DNA from: Deltaproteobacteria bacterium
GTDB lineage: Bacteria > Desulfobacterota > DSM-4660 > Desulfatiglandales > HGW-15
Direction: 5' to 3'
Assembly: GCA_019308985.1 (NCBI GenBank)
Contig: JAFDHB010000220.1
Coordinates: 1 to 5,263 of the forward strand
DNA length: 5,263 bases
The notes beneath the pieces are model-generated. The model was not told the origin of the DNA. It did no database searches and saw only the letters and a program-made list of their open reading frames with translations. The translations under genes and the position numbers were made by a program. Position 1 is the first letter of the stretch. Every line of letters starts with the position of its first letter. This document shows positions 1 to 5,263 of the stretch, piece after piece.

Positions 1-570
1 CATGAGGGCATAGGCGTCTGTTATTGAAGTAGGTTCCGGGGTCGCAACTATGATCCTTTCCTGGGCGGCAAGGTTAAAATAGATGACATTGGGTGATATG
101 CCCGCACCGGTGTCAATGAATAAAAAGTCGAACTCTTTGTCCAGTATATCAAATTCATTCAAAAGATTTATCTTGTGTCCCTCTGAAAGATGGGCGAGCT
201 CTTCCACTCCTGAGCTGGCCGGGATGAGCGCTACCCCTTCGGGCCCCTCGATGATGATCTGGGACAGCGCTTTTTCACCCTTGATCACCTCCGCAATATT
301 GTGCTTTGGATTAAGGCCGAAGATGATGTCAATATTGGCCAGACCCAGGTCGGCGTCAAGAATTAGCACCTTCTTGCCCATCCTTTGACAGGCAATGGCC
401 AGGTTGCCTACGACATTTGTCTTGCCGACCCCTCCCTTACCACTGGTAACTGCGAATACTCTTGGTCCCTTCATCACCGAAGAGAATCCGTCTTCATCAT
501 TCTTTTTGAACCTGCCGACCTCGTCGGCCTGTGCCTTTATCATTCTCCTCAAATTCGTCGCTTGATCCAT
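1..570 (-). CDS. flhG: MinD-like flagellar number regulator FlhG (FleN/YlxH), N-terminal part (3' end outside window)
   Basis: FlhG is a ParA/MinD-family ATPase that limits flagellar number and stimulates the FlhF GTPase. Exactly 190 codons are visible, from ATG 570 to the left window edge with no stop; family members are about 270-300 residues, so the C-terminal third, including the membrane-targeting helix, is missing. The protein starts MDQATNLRRM, carrying the DQATNLR motif (2-8) that contacts FlhF. It then has the deviant Walker A SGKGGVGKT (43-51) with signature Lys45 and catalytic-loop Lys50, LDADLGLANID (71-81), the Walker B region FLFIDTGAGIS (149-159), and TPEPTSITDAYALM (177-190). 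These features separate it from plain MinD or ParA and fit FlhG/FleN. GGAGA eight bases upstream supports the start, and the N-terminal motif fixes it. It lies 23 bases after flhF. In gammaproteobacterial relatives FleN also restrains the sigma-54 activator FleQ; whether that applies here cannot be told. Confidence 0.96.
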   Translation of the reverse strand, partial: MDQATNLRRMIKAQADEVGRFKKNDEDGFSSVMKGPRVFAVTSGKGGVGKTNVVGNLAIACQRMGKKVLILDADLGLANIDIIFGLNPKHNIAEVIKGEKALSQIIIEGPEGVALIPASSGVEELAHLSEGHKINLLNEFDILDKEFDFLFIDTGAGISPNVIYFNLAAQERIIVATPEPTSITDAYALM

Positions 571-578
571 CACTCAAA

Positions 579-583
579 TCTCC
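579..583 (-). promoter_or_regulatory. Shine-Dalgarno site for flhG
   Basis: Minus-strand GGAGA lies in the 23-base flhF-flhG gap, eight bases before ATG 570. It supports that start, which is also fixed by the conserved DQATNLR motif directly after the Met. A GTG codon immediately precedes the ATG in frame but would add only one residue. Confidence 0.75.
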
Positions 584-593
584 GGCAGAAAAA

Positions 594-1649
594 TCAATTT
601 TTGTTTAGTATAAGGGATAATAATTTTTCTTTTCTTGCCCTCTCTATATCATCAGGTACGTTTTGCCCCGTCGTGAAATAGGAGATGGGCAGATTCAATT
701 TCATTATCTGGTTTATTATGGAGCCGAATTGCTGCGTTTCGTCCAATTTTGTAAATATGTAGCTTTCAAACTCAAAGGGTCCGAAATTGACGGCAGTCCT
801 GTGCATCTCCGGTTCGGAAGTTGCAACACTCAAGAGAAGATGGGAGCTTATCGATAACTCACCGGGTATCATTTGTCTGAGCTCTATGATACGAGACATG
901 TCATACTGGCTTTGCCCTGCCGTATCAATCAATACGACATCCCTGCCCTCCATCCTCCGGAGGGCGAAAAAGAGGTCCTTCCTGTTGAAGGCCGGAAAGC
1001 ATGGTATCCCCAAAATGTGTGCGTATGTCTTTATTTGTTCAGCAGCACCTATTCGATAATTGTCTATGGAGATCAGCCCAACCTTCTTTTTTGATCCGAG
1101 CACGAGCTGAGCGGCAATCTTTGCGATTGTAGTGGTTTTGCCCACCCCCGTAGTACCTATGAATGCAGCAATTATTTGGCCGTTCCCCTTTGCGGCAAAG
1201 GGGTCCTTGGTCTTTATCGCATGTTTGATCGCCCTGATGGTCCTTTTTACTATTTCAACCTTGGCACCCGTGCTTTCATCCCTCAGTACTCCACTCTTTT
1301 CCAGGAAGCTCATTGCATAATCCCTCCTGACCCCGTTCCTGATCAGCCTTGCATAAATATTGAGGAGGGAAGGGTTCCAAATCAATTTCTCAAGGGCGCC
1401 GTTGGTATGATTAAGGATGTAGATCATCTCTTTGATGCTCATCAACTCGGACTTGACCTCGGCAAGGAAGCCCGGGCTCTCTGCAAAATCACCGGTATTG
1501 GAAGGAACTGCCGTTATTTCAAATTGAGGGCCGGTACCGTTGCCCCCCAATTTCTTGGTGGAAATTATCATTGCCTCGGGTCCGAATGTCTCCTTGACCT
1601 TTCCGATGGCCTCTTTGATGGTCCTTCCCCTGAATTTTTCAACGTGCAT
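594..1649 (-). CDS. flhF: Flagellar placement GTPase FlhF (SRP family)
   Basis: FlhF is the third SRP-type GTPase, beside Ffh and FtsY; it dimerises with GTP and marks the site of flagellar assembly at the membrane. The 351-residue protein begins MHVEKFRGRTIKEAIGKVK and has the N-terminal FGPEAMIISTKK block (22-33). A variable linker (about 35-85) is short, and a helical N-type region follows. The G domain shows the P-loop GTTGVGKTTT (165-174), the SRP insertion-box start DNYRIGAAEQIKTYA (196-210), G3 DTAG (242-245), G4 TKLDE (300-304) and the closing TTGQNVPDDIERA (336-348). The residue after DTAG is Gln246, where Ffh and FtsY have Arg. ATG 1649 fits the family N-terminus and lies 11 bases after a strong GGAGGT. 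The start is inside the end of flhA, suggesting coupled translation. It partners with FlhG encoded immediately downstream. Confidence 0.97.
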   Translation of the reverse strand: MHVEKFRGRTIKEAIGKVKETFGPEAMIISTKKLGGNGTGPQFEITAVPSNTGDFAESPGFLAEVKSELMSIKEMIYILNHTNGALEKLIWNPSLLNIYARLIRNGVRRDYAMSFLEKSGVLRDESTGAKVEIVKRTIRAIKHAIKTKDPFAAKGNGQIIAAFIGTTGVGKTTTIAKIAAQLVLGSKKKVGLISIDNYRIGAAEQIKTYAHILGIPCFPAFNRKDLFFALRRMEGRDVVLIDTAGQSQYDMSRIIELRQMIPGELSISSHLLLSVATSEPEMHRTAVNFGPFEFESYIFTKLDETQQFGSIINQIMKLNLPISYFTTGQNVPDDIERARKEKLLSLILNKN

Positions 1650-3741
1650 TGCTTATGGTTACCTCCCCTATAGATTGAAATCTGATGTCAGTCATAAGTT
1701 CATTCTGAGACAGCACAACCAAGGAAGGGATGAAGTACTCCGTCATCTTTTTCAGGTGCCGCCGTATGGCAGGCGACGTAATGATGATAGGATGCAAATT
1801 CTTTGCCATAGACTTTTCCGCTTGCTCCTTGATAGAGCTGACTATGGCATCCGCCGTCCTTGGATCAATGGAAAGATATGAACCATGCTCTGTCTTCTGT
1901 ATGCATTTCAAGAGTGTATCTTCCACGTCCTGGTCCAAGGTTATTACCCTCAACACGCCGTCTTCACCCAGGTAAGGAGTGATAATCGATCTCGAGAGCC
2001 TATGCCTTACGTATTCTGTCAAGAGGTCGGGGTCCTTTGTCACGGGAGCGTAGTCCGCGAGTGTTTCAACGATGGTTAACATGTCTCTTATGGATATTTG
2101 TTCCCGAAGGAGGTTTTGCAAGACTTTCTGTACTGCGCCCAGTGGGAGAAGGTTCGGTACCAGTTCCTCAACGGCCTTCGGAGAGGTCTTGGCCAGGTTA
2201 TCAAGGAGGTTTTGAACGTCCTGACGCCCCAGGAGCTCTGAAGAATATCTCCTGATAACTTCCGTCAAGTGTGTCGCCATAATGGTGACATTGTCTACGA
2301 CGGTATATCCGGCGAGTCTTGCCTCCTCCTTGTTTTTCCGAGGTATCCATATCGCAGGAAGGTTGAATGCGGGCTCACTTGTCGCTATTCCCTCTATTTG
2401 CCTTGTGACGTTTCCCGGATCCATGGCCATAAGATGATCAATCAACAATTCTGCACCGCCGATCTTTATTCCCTTGAGAAGAATGCGGTATTCAGAAGGT
2501 TTAAGCTGGAGATTATCCTTGATATGAATCGGTGGAATGATAAGACCCATATCCACGGCAAATTGTCGCCTTATGGAACGGACCCTGTCCAGAAATTCTC
2601 CCCCCTGGCTTTTATCTACCAGGGGGATAAGCGCATAGCCTACTTCCAGTTCAAGGGGGTCAATCGCGAGGAGATGTTCAACAGGCTCCGGGCCCACCTC
2701 TTCTTTTTGCTTTTCAATCTCGGCCTCCCTGAGCTCCCTTGCACTTAAAGCCATGGCCCTTCTTCTAAGCAGGTAGAGGCTTCCTCCGATGAAGAGGGAG
2801 AGCATGATGAAGGGCAGATGCGGCAAGCCGGGAATGAGACCGAAAAAAAACATTATGAAGGCCGAGAGGTAAATCGCCTTTGGGTAATTAAAGAATTGTT
2901 TCCCCAATTCCCTCCCCATGTTCTCCTCGGAGGCCGCCCTGCTCACAATTATCCCCGCAGCGGTAGATATGGTCAGGGCCGGGATCTGAGATACCAGTCC
3001 GTCACCCACGGTAAGGAGGGTGTAATTCTGCGCGGCATCCATAATGGACATGCTCTTTTGAAGAACGCCTATCACCAGGCCGCCCATGATATTGATGAGG
3101 GTGATTATTATCCCGGCAATGGCATCCCCTCTGACGAATTTGGCGGCCCCATCCATTGCGCCGTAAAAGTCGGCCTCTCTGGCAATGCTGCTCCTGCGTC
3201 TTTTCGCCTCTTTTTCGTCTATCAGGCCTGCGTTCAGATCAGCGTCGATACTCATCTGCTTGCCGGGCATTGCATCAAGGGTGAATCTTGCGGCGACCTC
3301 TGCTATTCTTGTCGCACCCTTCGTGATGACCACGAAATTTATGATAACGAGAATAACGAAGACAATCATGCCGACAACGTAATTCCCGCCAACCACAAAG
3401 CTTCCAAAGGATTTAATGACTTTTCCTGCGGCCAGTGCACCGTCGTGGCCGTGCAGGAGTATTAAGCGGGTTGATGCAACATTCAGAGACAGCCTGAACA
3501 GTGTGGTCATCAGGAGCAGAGAGGGGAATATGGAGAAATCAAGGGGCTTCTGGGTGTACATGCTGATGAGGAGAATCGTTATGGAAAGGGTGATATTCAG
3601 GGCCAAAAGGAAATCGAGGAGCGCGGAGGGAACAGGAATAATCATCACGATCAGCACGGTGACCACCCCGATGACCGCCACCATTTCAGTGGGTGTCGCA
3701 AAGGTAATCGGCGATTTTGTTTTAAAGACCTCTTCCACCAT
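1639..3741 (-). CDS. flhA: Flagellar export protein FlhA (FHIPEP family)
   Basis: FlhA is the large membrane protein of the flagellar export apparatus; it forms a ring, uses the proton gradient, and its cytoplasmic domain docks chaperone-substrate complexes. At 700 residues it is full length. The N-terminal membrane half (about 20-325) contains the family block RLSLNVASTRLILLHG (83-98) and the FHIPEP signature region at about 145-168, including RIAEVAARF and DAMPGKQMSIDAD. Charged residues that I recall as functionally important in Salmonella FlhA (R94, R147, R154, D158, K203, D208, D249) all appear here with a constant offset of two: R92, R145, R152, D156, K201, D206 and D247. A charged linker (about 330-352) leads to the C-terminal domain with IPLVDKSQGG (372-381). 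ATG 3741 follows GGGGAA five bases upstream and sits about 20 residues before the first membrane segment, as usual. It starts 12 bases after flhB and overlaps flhF by 11 bases. Confidence 0.99.
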   Translation of the reverse strand: MVEEVFKTKSPITFATPTEMVAVIGVVTVLIVMIIPVPSALLDFLLALNITLSITILLISMYTQKPLDFSIFPSLLLMTTLFRLSLNVASTRLILLHGHDGALAAGKVIKSFGSFVVGGNYVVGMIVFVILVIINFVVITKGATRIAEVAARFTLDAMPGKQMSIDADLNAGLIDEKEAKRRRSSIAREADFYGAMDGAAKFVRGDAIAGIIITLINIMGGLVIGVLQKSMSIMDAAQNYTLLTVGDGLVSQIPALTISTAAGIIVSRAASEENMGRELGKQFFNYPKAIYLSAFIMFFFGLIPGLPHLPFIMLSLFIGGSLYLLRRRAMALSARELREAEIEKQKEEVGPEPVEHLLAIDPLELEVGYALIPLVDKSQGGEFLDRVRSIRRQFAVDMGLIIPPIHIKDNLQLKPSEYRILLKGIKIGGAELLIDHLMAMDPGNVTRQIEGIATSEPAFNLPAIWIPRKNKEEARLAGYTVVDNVTIMATHLTEVIRRYSSELLGRQDVQNLLDNLAKTSPKAVEELVPNLLPLGAVQKVLQNLLREQISIRDMLTIVETLADYAPVTKDPDLLTEYVRHRLSRSIITPYLGEDGVLRVITLDQDVEDTLLKCIQKTEHGSYLSIDPRTADAIVSSIKEQAEKSMAKNLHPIIITSPAIRRHLKKMTEYFIPSLVVLSQNELMTDIRFQSIGEVTISNAR
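1661..1666 (-). promoter_or_regulatory. Shine-Dalgarno site for flhF inside the end of flhA
   Basis: Minus-strand GGAGGT, in the wider run GGGGAGGT, lies 11 bases before the flhF ATG at 1649 and within the last codons of flhA (Gly-Glu-Val). The spacing is on the long side, but it is the best ribosome site in the window and no closer ATG exists. It supports flhF starting inside flhA and being initiated independently or by re-initiation as flhA terminates. Confidence 0.8.
1793..1808 (-). promoter_or_regulatory. Candidate internal sigma-54 (RpoN) promoter upstream of flhF-flhG
   Basis: The minus strand reads TGGCAAAGAATTTGCA. Against the sigma-54 consensus TGGCACR-N4-TTGCW it matches 11 of 12 defined positions; the GG of the -24 element and GC of the -12 element are exactly spaced, and only the C of TGGCAC is changed to A. 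It points along the operon; the predicted start would be near 1782, about 133 bases before flhF. It lies wholly within flhA codons (Met-Ala-Lys-Asn-Leu-His), so it may be chance. Sigma-54 control of flagellar genes, including flhF and flhG, is known in several proteobacteria. No activator site was identified. Confidence 0.35.
2601..2626. repeat. GC-rich perfect inverted repeat inside flhA
   Basis: Two perfect 8-base arms, CCCCCTGG (2601-2608) and CCAGGGGG (2619-2626), flank a 10-base loop. The arms do not extend further. There is no run of T after either arm, so it is not an intrinsic terminator. It covers flhA codons 372-381 (Pro-Leu-Val-Asp-Lys-Ser-Gln-Gly-Gly), which are conserved in FlhA, so the hairpin may simply follow from codon choice. 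It lies early in the cytoplasmic domain. Confidence 0.5.
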
Positions 3742-3746
3742 GTGAA

Positions 3747-3752
3747 TTCCCC
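3747..3752 (-). promoter_or_regulatory. Shine-Dalgarno site for flhA
   Basis: Minus-strand GGGGAA lies in the 12-base gap after the flhB stop, five bases before the flhA ATG at 3741. It is a moderate match to the anti-SD sequence and supports the chosen start. Confidence 0.65.
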
Positions 3753-3753
3753 G

Positions 3754-4821
3754 TTATACGGTTCTTGATTTCAATTTGTAGATATAGGCCAGGATCTCGG
3801 CAACGGCCTGGTAGAGAGCCGGGGGTATTTCTTGACCGATCTCAACCAGGTCGTATAGGCTCCTGGCCAGTGGCTTGTTCTCCAGGACGGGAATGTCATG
3901 TTCTCTGGCTGTCTCTTTGATCTTGTCCGCTATTCTCCTTTTCCCTTTTGCAATCAACTTTGGTGCACCCATGACAGACCCCTCATATTTCAGGGCAACG
4001 GCAATGTGTATGGGGTTGGTAATCACCACATCCGCCTCGGGAACCGCCTGCATCATTCTCTTTCTGGCCATTTGCATTTGAATGCTTCTTATCCTGGACT
4101 TAACCAGAGGATCGCCTTCCGTCCTCTTGAGGTCCTCTTTCATTTCCCTTTTGGTCATCTTCATCCTTTTTTCAAATTCCCATCTTTGATAAGAATAATC
4201 GATGACGATGATGATGATCATCGCAAGTGAGCACCTTACAAAGAGCTTGAACATGGCCCAGAGAATATAGGATACGATAGAACTTGTTGCCATTCCTCCC
4301 AGAGAGACGACGTTTTTCATCTCGCCCTTTACGGTGAGATATGCAACGCTTCCCACAATGATCAGCTTGGCCAAGGATATGAAAAGTTCCATAACGGACC
4401 GCATGGAAAAGAGCCTTTTCAGCCCCTTGACGGGATCCAGTTTTGAAAACTGAGGCCTGATCGATTCGCCTGAGAGCATAAAGCCCACCTGCATGATGTT
4501 GGAAAAAACAGCCGTAACAACGATGGCTGTGAACAGGGGACTCAGTGTCAGGATAAACAGGATGATAATTTTTCGGGAAAACTCAAGGAGCAATTGCAGA
4601 TCCAAATCTCTAAGGAAAATCGCGGAAGTCGCCTTCAACATAATGGTCTGAAGGTGGCCGTAAATGTAGGAGCCGAAAATGCCAAGGACGAACAGGGCGG
4701 AGAACAGAACAGCCACGGAAGGGAGCTCTTTACTCCTGGCCACTTCTCCTTTTCTCCTGGCATCTTCCCTCTTTCTTGGAGTAGGTTTTTCAGTCTTTTC
4801 TTCAAAGCTATCTTCCGGCAT
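3754..4821 (-). CDS. flhB: Flagellar export switch protein FlhB
   Basis: FlhB is the export-gate component that changes substrate specificity from rod/hook proteins to filament proteins; the switch depends on self-cleavage of its cytoplasmic domain. The 355-residue length is normal for the family. The N-terminus has the typical charged leader (EKTEKPTPRKREDARRKGEV, about residues 8-27), followed by four hydrophobic regions at about 38-57, 85-116, 143-164 and 181-210, the linker around 213-250, and the cytoplasmic domain. The family ending EIPPALYQAVAEILAYIY (331-348) is present. The cleavage site is at N269-P270, but the motif reads NPIH rather than NPTH: codon 271 is ATA (Ile) where Thr is expected. 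Asn, Pro and His are all kept, so cleavage is probably possible. The ATG at 4821 is chosen because the conserved leader starts there; the ribosome site is weak and translation is likely coupled to the fliR stop 8 bases upstream. Confidence 0.98.
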   Translation of the reverse strand: MPEDSFEEKTEKPTPRKREDARRKGEVARSKELPSVAVLFSALFVLGIFGSYIYGHLQTIMLKATSAIFLRDLDLQLLLEFSRKIIILFILTLSPLFTAIVVTAVFSNIMQVGFMLSGESIRPQFSKLDPVKGLKRLFSMRSVMELFISLAKLIIVGSVAYLTVKGEMKNVVSLGGMATSSIVSYILWAMFKLFVRCSLAMIIIIVIDYSYQRWEFEKRMKMTKREMKEDLKRTEGDPLVKSRIRSIQMQMARKRMMQAVPEADVVITNPIHIAVALKYEGSVMGAPKLIAKGKRRIADKIKETAREHDIPVLENKPLARSLYDLVEIGQEIPPALYQAVAEILAYIYKLKSRTV

Positions 4822-4829
4822 TGTTATCT

Positions 4830-5263
4830 CTAACCCTTCATGATATTCATGGTATTAATCAACAGGGGGCCGAGCCGATCCATGTATATGTCCAAGAACC
4901 TGGAGAGCAGCCCCAGGCAGATACCAAAGAAGATGAGCCCCAAGACGATTTGAACCGGAAAGGCTACAATCATGATGTTCATCTGCGGTATCAGCTTGAC
5001 TACCAGCCCAAATGCCACCTTGGTAAAAAAAAGGACGGCTATTGCGGGTGCACCTATTTTGAGAGCAATAACAAACATATCACCTGCCAGATTTATGACC
5101 TCCTGAACCAGATCCCCCGAGATGGCCAAGGAACCCGGGGGGATAATCTGAAAGCTCTCCTTCATTGCACGCAGCATTATGTGATGCCCGTCAAAGGAAA
5201 GGAAAAGCACCATGGCGGTAAAGTATGCCAGATTGGCCAGGATTGAGACCTGAATACCGCTCT
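4830..5263 (-). CDS. fliR: Flagellar export gate protein FliR, C-terminal part (5' end outside window)
   Basis: Integral membrane subunit of the flagellar type III export gate, assembled with FliP and FliQ at the centre of the basal body. The frame is open to the right edge of the window; the visible 143 residues begin SGIQVSILAN and end NTMNIMKG followed by TAG. FliR is usually about 255-265 residues, so roughly the first 45% is missing. Recognisable family segments are FLSFDGHHIMLRAMKESF, which matches the conserved 'DGHH..LRA..ESF' region, then the hydrophobic LKIGAPAIAVLFFTKVAFGL and the PQMNIMIVAFPVQIVLGL block. At least three strongly hydrophobic stretches are consistent with the C-terminal membrane half. 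An in-frame Met at 5213 is internal, because family-like sequence continues upstream of it to the edge. Its stop lies 8 bases before flhB, so the two genes are surely cotranscribed. Assignment rests on motif recognition and gene order. Confidence 0.95.
   Translation of the reverse strand, partial: SGIQVSILANLAYFTAMVLFLSFDGHHIMLRAMKESFQIIPPGSLAISGDLVQEVINLAGDMFVIALKIGAPAIAVLFFTKVAFGLVVKLIPQMNIMIVAFPVQIVLGLIFFGICLGLLSRFLDIYMDRLGPLLINTMNIMKG

Noticed and set aside
391..408. Short inverted repeat GGCAA...TTGCC in flhG
   Set aside because: The stem is only 5 bases and it lies in codons after the Walker A motif; it is neither a terminator nor a convincing operator.
1168..1182. Second sigma-54-like sequence on the minus strand (CGGC-N7-TTGC)
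   Set aside because: The GG and GC spacing fits, but the -24 element is a poor match (CGGCCA), and it lies in flhF just before the P-loop codons; chance is the simpler explanation.
1176..1673. 165-residue open frame on the plus strand
   Set aside because: It is antisense to the flhF G domain and N-terminus, which are strongly conserved; no family resemblance was seen.
2269..2748. 159-residue open frame on the plus strand
   Set aside because: It is antisense to conserved flhA codons and has no recognisable motif.
2818..3465. 215-residue open frame on the plus strand
   Set aside because: It lies fully antisense to the conserved membrane half of flhA, has no recognisable domain or ribosome site, and its composition is that of a complement of hydrophobic codons.
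4201..4222. GATGAT-type repeat with a small palindrome (GATGATCATC)
   Set aside because: It encodes the isoleucine-rich end of the fourth FlhB membrane region; the repeat follows from consecutive ATC/ATT-type Ile codons.
5211..5213. Met at 5213 as a fliR start
   Set aside because: The 16 codons upstream to the window edge are in frame and continue FliR-like sequence, so this Met is internal to a gene cut by the edge.

Overview
The window is a flagellar export and placement operon read entirely from the minus strand. In transcription order (high to low coordinate) it holds the 3' part of fliR, complete flhB, flhA and flhF, and the 5' part of flhG (also called fleN or ylxH). Both outer genes are cut by the window edges. 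There is no intergenic stretch longer than 23 bases: the junctions are an 8-base gap (fliR-flhB), a 12-base gap (flhB-flhA), an 11-base overlap (flhA-flhF) and a 23-base gap (flhF-flhG). I see no RNA gene, mobile element, CRISPR array or intrinsic terminator.

Organism: the order fliR-flhB-flhA-flhF-flhG is widespread in motile bacteria, including Firmicutes, Deltaproteobacteria/Desulfobacterota, Thermotogae and spirochaetes. A separate flhB with no fliR-flhB fusion, the compact FlhF, intermediate base composition and protein flavour make a deltaproteobacterial (Desulfobacterota-like) source my best guess. It is only a guess from reading, not a search result.

How the genes work together: FliR (with FliP and FliQ, presumably encoded just upstream) forms the membrane export gate of the flagellar type III secretion system. 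FlhB wraps the gate and switches substrate class from rod/hook to filament after self-cleavage. FlhA is the nonameric, proton-using export protein whose cytoplasmic domain docks substrate-chaperone complexes. FlhF (an SRP-family GTPase) and FlhG (a MinD-like ATPase) set where and how many flagella are built. FlhG carries the N-terminal DQATNLR motif expected to stimulate the FlhF GTPase. Thus the first three genes encode the export machine and the last two decide its site and number.

Points worth a second look are a non-canonical FlhB self-cleavage motif (Asn-Pro-Ile-His instead of Asn-Pro-Thr-His), a near-consensus sigma-54 promoter sequence inside the 3' end of flhA and pointing at flhF-flhG, and a Gln in place of the usual SRP-family Arg after the FlhF G3 motif. 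I found no evidence for an undescribed system; this is a conserved flagellar locus with a few local oddities.
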